From Zygaena filipendulae (taxonomy: Eukaryota; Arthropoda; Insecta; Lepidoptera; Zygaenidae), in the NCBI GenBank assembly GCA_907165275.2, contig OU015651.1:5602501-5666500 (forward strand): 64,000 nucleotides of DNA, written 5' to 3'. A program made the position numbers and the translations under genes. This document shows positions 41,080 through 51,956 of this stretch, in pieces (the stretch's first letter is position 1; every line of letters starts with the position of its first letter). The notes below the pieces were generated by a model, which did not search any database, was not told where the DNA came from, and was given only the letters and a program-made list of their open reading frames with translations.

Positions 41080-43320
41080 TAGGTATAGCAATAATTTGTT
41101 GTGTACCTAGTACCTACTGATTTGCCGAGTATTTTCCGAGTAAGTTTTCCTGTAGCGAAGTTCAAGTTCATCACGTTGGTTTTTTATTTGAGCTTGCAGA
41201 GCTGTGTCAAGTGTCATGATAACAATCAGTTTTAGATGTTTAAAAAAAAAACGATCGATTTCTTTTTTAAAAGATTTTAAAAATATTCTACGAACATCAA
41301 ACTTTATTTTGTTTATTAATTAATACATATATAATTTTACTTGGTATTTCAGTTCTTATCGCAATATCAATACTATAATTTTGCGAATTTCAGTACCTAT
41401 AGGCAGATTGGGTACCTACCTACCAACTATGAATAATTGACCGGTAACGCTTAACCATAGGAAACTATAAATATGTATATAAGACCAAAGAATATTTTAA
41501 ACAATTTCGATCTCATTGTACGTGTATTGTAATAAATAAGTAGGTATATATAGATGGCTCACTTTATTTTTATCGTGTGTGTTTTATCGTCCAAGATCAT
41601 AATATAAACTCCCAGAATTTATCATTATCTAAGTCGCTTCATGATCCGCCAAAGATAATAATGTACAATTTTCTTTTAGAAAACAAATCTAGGGCATAAA
41701 CAAAAAAGTAAATGTACTGGTCGGTATATTCTTGTAATAAACGATCCAGTGTAATTTAAAAGCGCACAGCGAACATAACATTCTACAAACCAATAAATAT
41801 TTTTCGCATCGCCTCGACTGATAGATTTAAAATCTTTATCAACTACTCACATGCAGACAAATAGATCAGACACTGCGATTTTATCCCGTAAATCTAATAA
41901 AGTCTTATTATTCATTACCTTTTTATTTTATAATAATAAATTAAATAGGTACCTATACAATATTATTTCTAGTAGGTTGGTCTTTGTTCAAAATCTGAAA
42001 TAGTCATCGCATCGATCGCAATAGTAGTGTTATTGAACCATGTGCCATTATGCTGTCCCAAAAATCAGTCAAAAAAGTGGGTAATTTACGCACCGTCGTC
42101 GTTGCACTATTCGAATTAGCGAAAAAAAGTAGGTCGACGTCAAACCTTCTGTAGCCATAATTTTGTGCCAAAGACCCAACAAATCAGTTCACAACTTTGT
42201 GAGTTTTATCTTTTTTAATATTTTTTGTAACGATACTTCTAGATATACATACGTATCTACTTATATTATAATAAAAATACGATTGGGGTGTATCGGCTTA
42301 GTTTATATACTAAAAATAACCTTGTATAAGCAAAGATTGAGAATTTTATGCGCATACCGAGCTTTTCCTATGTAATGTATTCTGAAATACTTACATCTAG
42401 GAAATACACGACGTCACTTTGTTATTTGTTCTGCAGCGGAATTTGGAACAAGTGGCGCCAAGATGTTCGTTCATGGCTATTTACTAATTCTGTTTTTTGA
42501 TCACCACCCCTAAAAAAACAACCCGACTGTATGCGCGAATATTAATTTAGTCAGGTGCATTTTGTAACTTCTAAGGTCCTATTTCCACCTGCAAAAAAGA
42601 ACTCACACGAGTACATTCTTTTGCTATACGCTGTAAACAAATGCAAGTTTAAAGTTGGTACTGGTCATAAAGTCTGTCAGACGTATATTTCGTAGAAGTT
42701 ACCTTGCAGTTTGAATTTATTTATTGAATTTCGCTATAATAAACTACCGAGTGCTATCACTACTACTTTTATTCAAAATTCCGAACACAATTGCACAAAA
42801 CCAATCAATGTGTGCGTGGTACGTCGCAATATTATAGGTACCTTCGGTGGTACGCAAACAAGTTACGTACAAGGTACGTGCTATGCGTAGGTATATGTTA
42901 TATGACGTATTCGACCTTTTTAGCCTGACTTGAAACTTAATATACGTATGTTATGGAGCGTCGACTCCGACTCCGATAAATTGGAACTTAAGATTGATAT
43001 TACAGCTCCGGTTCAGACTTGACTCCGACACTTTTAAATCGTTTTTAATCGGAGGTTAATGCATATGCATGTCGCGGGGTGGGGATGCTTTCTATCATCG
43101 ATTTCACTTTCATCTACTCAACACGGATGATTATTAACACATCTCTCTTCTGCCACCGTTGCTGCATCTGCGAGTTCAACTCCGATTCCGGTTCCTATTC
43201 CGAAAAACCAAAATTAAAAACTCTGTCTCCGACTTCGGTTCCGATAAAGCCACCTCTGTGAGGGTAACATTCTTACTTAAAACGGATTCATTCTGTGTTA
43301 CTATATATATATTTTTTTGT
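41080..43320. other. Non-coding sequence before the membrane-protein exons
   Basis: No upstream exon for the gene at 43327-49078 was found. From about 42955 to 43255 there is a diffuse CCGACTCCGA-type repeat (words such as GACTCCGACTCCGAT, ACTCCGATTCCGGTTCC), a degenerate minisatellite. Confidence 0.45.
42955..43255. repeat. Degenerate CGACTCCGATTC minisatellite
   Basis: Interrupted units such as GTCGACTCCGACTCCGATAA, AACTCCGATTCCGGTTCC and CTCCGACTTCGGTTCCGATA are spread over 300 bases directly upstream of the exon at 43327. Confidence 0.45.
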
Positions 43321-43326
43321 CTGCAG

Positions 43327-43485
43327 AAGGTATAATGACACGCAATAGTACTCCAAGCTCGCGAGATATCTTGGAGCGGTTCAGCAATACAACCTCGACA
43401 GGCGCACCGGCCACCACCACAGCCATGACCAAGCCAAGCAATAACAGCAACAAGCGTCCAACGCCCATCGTTATATACCCCACCG
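43327..43485 (+). CDS. Membrane protein exon A: glycosylated stalk
   Basis: Acceptor TGTCTGCAG, then phase 1 entry: IMTRNSTPSSRDILERF, SNTTSTGAPATTTAMTKPSN, RPTPIVIYPT. The Thr/Ser/Pro-rich composition suggests an O-glycosylated stalk just outside the membrane. Ends ACCG|GTAAGT, a consensus donor. The 121-codon frame on the opposite strand is antisense shadow. Confidence 0.75.
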
Positions 43486-46400
43486 GTAAGTGTGAAACTT
43501 TGTATCGGATTTTTGTAATCAAAACTAAAAACCGACTTCAAGTGATCAGATCTGAACCAAGTTTATATGAGATCACCCAAGATATATACCAACCTACCCT
43601 TATGAGTAAAATAAAGTCGTATAAAATACTTAAAATTAAATAAAAAAAATAACACGAGTGAAACCGCGGGCAACAGTTATTTCTTTTCGTCGTGAACAGG
43701 CACATAAAACGTTTTCGCATTATAAAATATGGACTGTGAGGTAGAATCAGATATCAACTGATGTTCTGTATAACAGCACCGGAAATCCTATACTGCTGAT
43801 ATCGTATCTGTTTGCGGTGTTACAGAAACCGCATTCGCTTCCGATTCCTTCGTTCGTGACTTTATCTCGCTGTTTTCACATCACTCTGGCGAAGCCACAT
43901 TCCGGCGGCCGCACGCCGCGCGCCGTCAAGGGTCGATTAGCGTAGCGTAGCGGTGGCTACGCCGTAGAGGGCTCTCGAGCTACGTTACTCATCCTAAAAA
44001 TATAAATTTCCCAACAACCAAATATGCACAATCAATCTTGTCCAGATTGGTGGTTGAATTTTTAACTTATTACTTTGTTATGCATCTGTTCCAGATAAGT
44101 TTGTTTTAATATTGAATCAAAATTTAAGTTTCACTTATTGATTGTTGCTGACTGGTCGTTAATCATGTAGTTAATAAATTAGTTTTTGCTCACTGGTGAC
44201 ATCGATTCTTGTACATTAGTAGAAAGTAAATACACAGAACCAGTTATATAGTATATTATATAGTGGAATAAGTCGACGCCACAAAAACATGCTGCTGGGT
44301 GATATATTACATTTACAAAACATTATTGTTTCAGTTACTCCCGAGTCAATAGTGATACCGATAATATCGTGCATATTTGGGTTTCCATTGCTAGCACTTA
44401 CAGTGATCTGCTGTCTGAGACGAAGAGCAAAGCTAGCGAGGTACGTTTATTCTTTTCATTACCCATTAAAAAAAAACATATTATATTATACTTATAGAAA
44501 TTTAGTATAGACCCACTGCAAAGTATTTCATAAATGAGTCTGTTATATACTATAACTAGCTGTCCCCCGCGATTTCATCCGCGATAATTTCAGAGTTCCC
44601 GCGGCGATTGCGGGAAAAAACTACTCTATGTCCTTCAGTTCCCTAGGGAATTCCGGGATAAAAACTATCCTATCTTTTAAGTTGGACCAAATTATAAATG
44701 GTTGCAAAATTTTATCAAAATCCGTTCAGCAGTTTCGGAGTCCATCGCGGACAAACAACGTGACACGTGATTTATATAAATATTAGATAGATATGTCGAC
44801 GGTAATATGACGACGGCAGATAATTATATAATAAGGCAATTCTCACGCGATTCTTTTAGTAGATAAGTACATAATCTACGAGTAAGTATCTAAAACACGT
44901 AGAAAAAAAAATTAAACCTTAACTCGAACATGTTCGAAAAACTTGTACCTACTTGTGGTACTTGCTTGGTTTTGGTTTGTCTTAGTTTGGAGAGTGATAG
45001 AAGAGAATTGCTTACGCTGCGTGATTGATTTGTAATTATTGATTTTTGGCAATGAGCCCCTGCTTTTTGAGTCGAAACTGAGTTAAAAACAAATCATCCT
45101 CTCAATGAATATTGTGTTAACATTTGTTTTTAAATATAGGTCGTATTTACATATACATTTTATTTTCAAAAAACATCTGTGTTCCAAAATAAATAACATT
45201 ATGCATTTAATGTGCTTTTGCCTACACTAACGGCCACACTCAGAGTCGTTTTAGTGATTACCTACTTAATTTTAAGTAGATGAAGGCTTTTAAAAACAAA
45301 TTGCCGTAAGTGCCCAGTGTCGCTCTCAAAATTGATTTTTATTTTCACATAGGTACGTAGGTATGTACGCCATTTTTAACAGCATGATCACGCATGATTG
45401 AGTGAGATCTACCCAAATACATATTACTCCTTTGAGATTATAGAGTAAATATTTAATGGTGTAAAATGCCTCAAATTTCTGTATGATATTTAATGGTCGG
45501 TAATTTTCCAGCAAATACAACAAAATGTATGTGTAATGCTGTAACAACTGCTGGTGAACCGTATAAAATAAAATAAAATAAAAAATACGTTTTTTATCTA
45601 ATAAAAAATAATATGTCTTATATATTTTTGATAAGAATAAAATCTCCCAAAGAAACAAATGTATTTTGAAATAAGATAACTCTGCGGCAAATATCTATAA
45701 AATGGGAACAAATAGGAATAATAATTTGATCGATACAACGCTTTACAATTCACCTGCATTGCTCCTCCCATTTAATATGACTTAGGGTTGATATCAAGAT
45801 TTGTTTGTACCTACACGACAACGTTTGAATGTTATTTATTTATTTTTAATTCTAAAAAAATTGTGTTTATATATTAATTAGGTATTTTATTATTACCAAT
45901 ATTACTTTATATATTTTTTGGTGGAAAATATCAGGTCCTTAAAAATATGTTTATTTTATATTAGTTTCACACGATTGATTATAAAATATTTGTTTTGTAC
46001 AAGTAGAAGAGAGACAAATGTTCATAAACTATAATTACTAATAATGTTACCTACAATTTTACCAAAAATTATTAATCTATCTATTTTGGTATGAATTTTT
46101 CAAAATAATTACTTATATCAGTAGTTTTGCTTGGCAAATTTTTTTTTTACACTATAAAATAACAATATATAATTTGTGAATAAAATACAATATAGTTAAT
46201 GGACTTGTCAACCAAATTTTAATTTTTAGTCCGTCTTGTAGATTAAAAAAAATTTGGACACGTATTTTTTTTTTTTAATTTTTTACGTATTCAAAAAATA
46301 AAGTAGATGTTTAACTGTCGCGTGACGTCTCGCCCTGCCACAGTTTACAGCACGTTATGACATCAAAAGCCCCCACTCCTAAACTTTAATGCGTTTTATC

Positions 46401-49078
46401 GGTTTTATCTTAGTATTTTTTCAATAATTTGAAAAAAGCAAAAAATACGGGTCTATTATTATTTATTAATCTACAAGACGGACTAAATAGAATTTTTATT
46501 TTCATACCCCGGAAACAAGCCTATTACCTCAAGTTTTGATTATGTCGACCACATCTCACCAAAAATATTTTTTTAATTTGAGACTAGGTACCTAATCTAA
46601 AGAAAATCTTAACTATCTGCTGACTAAGAGGGAAAATTTATCTTCCATTAGCAAGTTACATAAAGTAGGTACTTTTATAGTAAGTACCAAAGTAAAGAGC
46701 GTGACGAAAGTTGTAAATTATTTCGTGAAACTGACAATAAGCGCTTGAGGGCTTTAAAACTAATTTGCAAGCTCATGAAAGTTTGTTTGGCTTCCGCACA
46801 TGGCGGCCGAGAATAGCTAGTTTTTATTAAAATGGTCTTCAAATCACTCCATTTTTATCTAACAGTAAGTGGACAAATCCGACTTTACTTACCAACTTAT
46901 AGGATTATTATACGTTTATGGCCAGAATTATTAAATTATGACTCAACTTTTGACCGATAGAATCTTAAATATTTCTCGTTTAAATATTTATCTTAAATAT
47001 TTGACGACCCGATTGGCGCAATGGTCACCATGCCTGCCCGCTAATCAAGGGGTTCCGGGTTCGATTCCCGGTGGGGGTGGACTTTGTGTGATGAACACAG
47101 GGTTCCATTTTCCAGTCTGGGTGTGTTTATATATCTATAGTATAATATATAAGTAATTCTATGTAGTATATACCACGTTTGCTTGGTTTCCACGACACAA
47201 GCTAATAATAGCTTACTGTGGGATCAAGTAGATCTGTGTGTTGTGATGTGGATTATTATTATTATTATTATTATTATTTACGTTCGCTACCCCTTTATGG
47301 ATAGGATATAGGATTAGGGTATCTATATTCTATAAGTACAATAAATAGTATTTCTGTTTAGGTACATTTACTTAAACTATGTATTCCCAAAAACGTGTTT
47401 ATAAATGGCTGCATATATCGACTGCACTTATTCGACCTCAAAACTTACACCGGTCTTTCTGTGAACTAGGTATCTTGTAATACTACGCTTTGCACTTTAA
47501 CTAACTATAACTATCTAACTCTTTTCATTATTCTACTTTCATTCATCCTTACGAACATTTCAAGCATTCTCTAAGCCCGACCGCGCGGTCTTTGCGTCCC
47601 TTTCCTCGATAAGGTTAGCAGACTAGGCACCCGACAGCTATGCTATTGTATGCAATTGACGATGACGACTTTGACCTGGTCTTTTTTGCTAACCTTATCG
47701 GGAAATCGGACACAATAATCGTGCATGCATGTACGGCCGAGGTAATGTGGTTCTTGTTTCGGTGAGTCAGAGAGCGAGCCCGTCGTCGCAACTGCGAATT
47801 GGACCGCGGCGAGTTGTCGGTGGTGCGCATGTCGCCGGTGAAGCGGACGCGTGCCGTCAGCCTGGTGCGCTCGCCGCGCCCGCTGCCCACGCTCGAGCTT
47901 GACACCGTTATGGAGGAGCGCTCCGACCCCGAACAAACCACGGTCTCACAAGTAACCATTAGTATAACTGACCATAACCACGTTGGGTAGTGGCAAGTAA
48001 CCACTAGTATTACTGACCATAACCACGTTGGGTAGTCGCTAATACAAATGTTTACCATATATAATGGTTTCCCTGATGGTTTCCCTGATGCGGGGATCGA
48101 ACCCACTCCACAACACCTGACGTGGGTACCTACTGGCTTATAAAAGTTCTTTTTATGCAAATATTATTAAGAGCATCTTACCGAATCCCTCGCCCCTGCT
48201 TTCTAATTTAACCTAGCAAATCCTAAACAAGCAAAAATAAATTAGTTATATACAATAATTTTGTTGATGTCGTACCTGAAAATATAAGTATATATTCGCT
48301 TTGTTTTAGTCATGATGCCTTTCTTAGCGGAATAATGAAAAACAGAGGTCATGTACATGTACTGCCTGTAAATACACCGAACGGCACCGAGGCCATCTTG
48401 TAAATATTAAACCGTATTGGCAGAAAAGACATGTCCCCTGTGGGGAGCAAGCTCTCGACCTTTTTTATAATAAATAAACCAACACTTACACGGTATACGT
48501 CCTTGGTCACGAAGGCAGTGGTTGGTCATCACCTACGCGTGTTGAGATAGTTGCTATTTGCTTCTTTATTACCAACCAACTGGTCCATGTGGTATCGCCC
48601 GCGTGAATTTCCCAATTTCCTCAAAGTTTCTAGTATAAAACTATCTAATTTGTTAATCGGAAACATATTCTGATTGTGTGCCTTTAATCCAAGTCTATTC
48701 AAGCGCCTATTAATAGGTGATGCTATTAATAGGACGTAGGATAGTGACTGTTAGTATTAATCTCACCAGGTGGAACTGACGCCAGACCGTGAGGTCGGCA
48801 CCATCCTGCTGGGAGCTGCTGGAGCCATGAGCTTGGCGGCGGCGACGGGCGGCGGCTGCGGGCGCGACAGCTAGCGGCGTGGCTCGACGCAGCTCGGGGC
48901 CCGCTCGCCGCTCTGGGCTGCGCTCACTAGCCAACCCCTAGAGGAGCTCGATGACGCCGAAGTCGACCCCGATGACGTCACCGTAGACGACGACAGCTAG
49001 CAACCGCTCGATGAGCGCTCCATCACCGACATCGGCGAGCGCATGAAATTATTCTTGGACATTCCCTTGAGATTCTAA
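43327..49078 (+). CDS. Single-pass membrane protein, 3' part of gene
   Basis: Four exons join in phase: 43327-43485, 44335-44440, 47771-47951 and 48770 onward (first TAG at 48872-48874). The joins restore whole codons (G+TT, AG+A, then phase 0), which is strong evidence for a real gene. The product has a Ser/Thr/Asn-rich extracellular stalk with three N-glycosylation sequons (NST, NTT, NNS), one transmembrane helix (IVIPIISCIFGFPLLALTVI) with a C-terminal Arg-rich stop-transfer (RRRAK), and a basic then acidic cytoplasmic tail. The orientation (type I, N-terminus outside) follows from the positive residues. Upstream exons with the ectodomain lie left of 43327 and were not found. I do not recognise the family; cell-adhesion or receptor proteins are plausible but not shown. 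The last exon has an unusual pair of in-frame TAG codons. If the first TAG is the stop, the coding region ends at 48874. Confidence 0.75.
43648..43676 (+). mobile_element. Helitron-like terminal remnant in intron A
   Basis: AACACGAGTGAAACCGCGGG and CAACAGTTA match the last 29 bases of the family (normally GGTGAAACCGCGGGG, CACAGCTA). Confidence 0.4.
43826..43950 (+). CDS. Candidate alternative terminal exon without a TM helix
   Basis: After TGTTACAG (ends 43825) the sequence enters in the same phase as exon A leaves: the split codon becomes GAA, then TAFASDSFVRDFISLFSHHS, FRRPHAARRQGSISVA and TAG at 43948-43950. Using it in place of exon B would give a protein with no transmembrane helix, that is a secreted form. 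The patch is GC-rich and open for 41 codons. It may equally be chance. Confidence 0.3.
44335..44440 (+). CDS. Membrane protein exon B: transmembrane helix
   Basis: Acceptor TTGTTTCAG; GTT is completed, then TPES and the hydrophobic helix, followed by CCLRRRAKLAR. Ends phase 2 at GCGAG|GTACGT. The hydrophobic stretch of about 22 residues between polar flanks is clear. Confidence 0.85.
44556..44792 (-). mobile_element. CTAG-group repeat, alternative body
   Basis: CTAG (44556-44559), CCCCGCGATTTCATCCGCG, two GGGAATT/GGGATAAAAACTA-like blocks (partly duplicated), then AAATCCGTTCAGCAGTTTCG and GACAAACAACGTGACACG. It lies in the intron 116 bases after exon B. Confidence 0.6.
44800..46220. other. 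Intron sequence, no element recognised
   Basis: AT-rich. The 110-codon minus-strand frame at 45326-45658 is low-complexity and unsupported. ACGGCCACACTCAGAGTCGT near 45230 recurs as CGGCCGCACTCAGAGTCGTT near 38004, an unclassified repeat word. Confidence 0.4.
46226..46486. mobile_element. 261-bp MITE, copy A
   Basis: Perfect 21-bp terminal inverted repeats (beginning TTAGTCCGTCTTGTAG; arms 46226-46246 and 46466-46486). The interior has GGACACGTATTTT, CCTAAACTTTAATGCGTTTT and TTTGAAAAAAGCAAAAAATA. It is the reference copy for the interrupted one at 39967-40756. Flanks are too AT-rich to fix the target duplication. Confidence 0.7.
47003..47278 (+). mobile_element. tRNA-derived SINE with (ATT)n tail
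   Basis: A box TGGCGCAATGG at 47014-47024 and B box GGTTCGATTCC at 47058-47068, 33 bases apart, are the internal pol III promoter. The tRNA-like head (about 47007-47085) runs into an unrelated body (GTGTGATGAACACAGGGTTC, TTTCCACGACACAAGC) and ends in an ATT run (47252-47278). The acceptor arms do not pair, so it is not a tRNA gene. Confidence 0.85.
47771..47951 (+). CDS. Membrane protein exon C: cytoplasmic region
   Basis: After GTGAGTCAG the first base completes AGA (Arg) and ERARRRNCELDRGELSVVRM follows, then SPVKRTRAVSLVRSPRPLPT and LELDTVMEERSDPEQTTVSQ before the donor GTAACC. It is strongly basic first, acidic later, and GC-rich at third positions. The membrane-proximal Arg cluster fits a cytoplasmic side. 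RAVSLVRSPRP offers possible phosphorylation sites. Confidence 0.75.
47951..48039. repeat. Tandem duplication of about 45 bp
   Basis: GTAACCATTAGTATAACTGA and CCATAACCACGTTGGGTAGT at 47952-47993 are repeated with few changes at 47996-48039. The first unit begins at the exon C donor, so a second copy of the donor-like GTAACCACT lies 45 bases downstream. Confidence 0.8.
48045..48130 (-). mobile_element. tRNA-derived SINE remnant
   Basis: On the minus strand GGTTCGATCCC (plus 48093-48103) is an exact B box, preceded by CAGTAGGTACCCACGTCAGG. A 12-base ATGGTTTCCCTG duplication follows at 48064-48088. The A box is not clear. Confidence 0.45.
48592..48645 (-). mobile_element. Helitron-like 3' remnant
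   Basis: TATCGCCCGCGTGAATTTCC, then AGTATAAAACTATC. Strongly diverged. Confidence 0.35.
48770..49078 (+). CDS. Membrane protein exon D with two in-frame TAG codons
   Basis: Acceptor ATCTCACCAG, phase 0. The frame reads VELTPDREVGTILLGAAGAM, then SLAAATGGGCGRDS and TAG (48872-48874); the same frame continues 41 codons (RRGSTQLGARSPLWAALTSQ, PLEELDDAEVDPDDVTVDDD) to a second TAG (48998-49000), then 25 codons (QPLDERSITDIGERMKLFLD) to TAA at 49076-49078. Both TAGs occur in the same word, GACAGCTAGC. The sequence after each stop still looks coding (GC-rich third positions, acidic runs). Readings: normal stop with chance-open continuation, stop-codon readthrough, C-to-T changes of CAG in a decaying or misassembled allele. 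The opposite-strand frame is shadow. Confidence 0.6.
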
Positions 49079-49079
49079 T

Positions 49080-51905
49080 GTAACAATATGAACATTCTAC
49101 AAACTATTCTTCATATCTGCCAGTGAAAAATTTACTGTTCTAAGTGAATTTATCATTAAATAATGCCTAAGATATTAATGTAGCTGTTAACTATCATGTG
49201 TTACTTTGTAAGAAAAAGCTTTAAAGTTTTAAAATGTCTTGATGTATGTTATGGTAAATTTTGATTTAATTCTTTATGTTATATCGAACTCAGCATTCAC
49301 TGGACATACCAGGCCAAACCCAATGCAACTCTTGGGAGTTGGGACTCTTTCCATTTATAGGAGGTAAGAGTCTATGCTTTTAAAAAAATTAATTCACTTC
49401 TTCGGAAGCCTTCTCGCTCCGACTTTATTTTCAAAACGTTTAACCTTAAATCTCTTTTACACCGTTTGATCAAGGGGTAACCCTTACTCAATAATACCTA
49501 GTGAGTAAGGTTTTTTTTTATTTTACACAGACAATTATTTTTATTAGACTGTTAACTCTATTTCTGATAAGTATGATACTTCCAGAGGTACACGATATTA
49601 CGTCTCCCATGTGTCCTTATGTAATTAATAATAATAATCATATAATAATAGGTAACTCTTTATTTGGAGCTGTTGTTGGACATTTTTTGCCTCTATAGTC
49701 TATAGGTACATTTTATTTTTTGCGGTTCTGTGGTCCACTTGTCCAGTCCCTTTTTAGTTTTTAGTTCACGCGACTAAATTAGCTGACTTCTTCTATGATC
49801 ATTTGAAGGACTTTATCATGACGATATTGTATTTTTAATTCTATTATTATTATTAAGTTATCTATCTCTTAATATTTTTTTATTCACGCAGTTAATTTAA
49901 TATTAACTCATTTATTAAATAAAGCAAAAGTTTATGTAAGTTTAAGTTAGTAAAATAGTAAACAAGAAAATATTTCGAAGCATTTCGTTATGTTTGCGTA
50001 TATGTATTAAGTCTTGACAAAACAAACCAAATAATGGTTTGATTATTTCGGCTGCAAGTTTTAGAGCGCACTAGAGCTTGCACCCACAAGTTTGTTTCTC
50101 CAGCGACGTTTTACAACTGCCAATCATTTTATTTATCCTGTATGCGAGGAACTGTTTCGAGAGCGATGCGTTTTTTTTTATCTTGGAGAGCCAATTAACT
50201 ATATAAGTATACCTTTATTAAAAAAATTGAATAAGTAGAAGAAGATATTTTTATTGTTGAGAAACATTGTCATTGGCAGAATTATATCTAATAAATAATA
50301 GACGCCATAATTAAAGAAGAAGAAATAAAACATAGTCAGAATTGTTATAAGAAAAAAATTTACTCTTGTAGATATAATGTATAGAGTACATAAAATATAA
50401 ATACATTAGAAACCAACCTCCGCCCTGTTCTACTCGGCGCAATTGATCGTTAGTCTGAGATATAAATATCCTTTGTAATAAGTATCTAAATGAATTGAAA
50501 TTTGTATCAAATCAATCATTTATAGCATAATATAGATATTTATTTTGAAATCTCTATCTGAATCGTCTTGACGTTCCAGAATTCTGCATAAAATTATACT
50601 TATAGGTAATGTTACTCATTTACTTATAAAAAGTTATACGACTTTGAATGTTATTTTGCCTATTTCTATACTTTGACAAAATATATCAATTTTATGCATT
50701 TTTTTACATTAATGATTGTATGAAATAAACGAAACCCCCTTTTAATTAAAACGTTCTATAACTTTTTTAATGATAAGGAGGTTAGTCGAACTTAGCCAGG
50801 TAGAGACATCACTAAGTTAACTTAGTTGTGAAAGAAATATTGAATCACACGTAAAAATGCAATAAATTGAGTTAAATTTAAATGTTTTTTTTTTATTCTA
50901 CAATTTGATAGTTGTTAATCCTGTTTCAACTCGAACCTCGCCCAGTTTTCGTAAAAATATTTTATGCAGGCTCGTCGAGTTCACTCGGTCAAGGTAGCCC
51001 TTCGTAATGATTAATATGCTCATTTTGACTGTTATATAAAAATAATGAAATGTCTAGTGTTACCTTGTGCATTTAAATTATAAATATACGTACATATAAG
51101 CTAAGTAGGCACCACACTAACGCCTGAGAAATAAAGGAATATTCACTAGAACTGTTCGACCTTTGAATTTGCATTAGAAAATGTGACATGCGTGCAGTAA
51201 ATACACACTGTAAATAGGTAATAGGTATCTGGTCCTGGTCCTGTAATAAGTATCTACATAATTAAAAATTATAATGTAAGCAGCATGTTTATACAATATG
51301 CATGCTTCACTATTAGTTAAATGCATTCAATAATAATTATCGCTGCTGGTCGCAGGACGTGCAATTACCATTACCCACTGCCATTTTGCTGTTGGGATAT
51401 TTTGCTATTATTGTTTTGTTTTCAATAGATCCAACTCCGAAGCTTAAAACTTTATTGCGTTGGTCGCTTCTTAGTCGACTACTTCGACGGAAATACATTA
51501 GTAGGTGATTTAAGATTACCTATATTATAAGTAGGTTCAATGACCGAATGTAGATGTTTTATACGATAGAGCAGTGACAGATATGTTATCAGTTATTATA
51601 GAATGTCTTTGGTTATCAGTATTAACTATTAACAGATTCGAATCAAATGTGAACGTTTTAAAACATTTTTTTATATTACGTAGGTACTATGAGTTCTAAC
51701 TTAGATCAAAAATATAAATCAAGCGTTAAAAATATAGAAATATTATAACTGATGAACGTACATATTGTGTAAGTATGTACCTATACCTATAGGTATAGTA
51801 TATCAACTACTTACTACATTAATTAGTGTTGTGCCAGTTATTAGTTAAAAATCCAAAATAAACTTTAAATGGTCAACTTAACTCACATTTCTCTATAGTG
51901 TAGAT
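49080..51905. other. AT-rich intergenic sequence
   Basis: No exon, RNA gene or complete element is recognised. It includes the 3' untranslated region of the membrane protein gene, with no clear polyadenylation signal near the stop; the AATAAA at about 49918 is distant. Confidence 0.4.
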
Positions 51906-51911
51906 TCTAGC

Positions 51912-51956
51912 CTGCGGTTTCACCCACGTTAATTTGGGAGTTCCCGCGGGAACTTA
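51912..51956 (-). mobile_element. Helitron-like terminal remnant
   Basis: CCTGCGGTTTCACCCACGTT, then GGGAGTTCCCGCGGGAAC. The CTAG end has become TCTAGCCTG at 51906-51914. Confidence 0.5.

Noticed and set aside
43176..43541. 121- and 73-codon minus-strand frames over exon A
   Set aside because: Antisense of an exon that joins in phase to three others; Thr/Asn-rich coding sequence easily leaves the other strand open.
47003..47085. A functional tRNA gene
   Set aside because: A and B boxes are good, but the acceptor stem does not pair and the sequence continues into a SINE body with an ATT tail.
47615..48160. 181- and 97-codon minus-strand frames
   Set aside because: They run through exon C in antisense, then through a tandem repeat and a SINE remnant; no splice logic is needed to explain them.
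48710..48934. 74-codon minus-strand frame rich in Ala/Arg
   Set aside because: Antisense of exon D, whose sense frame is supported by phase with exon C.
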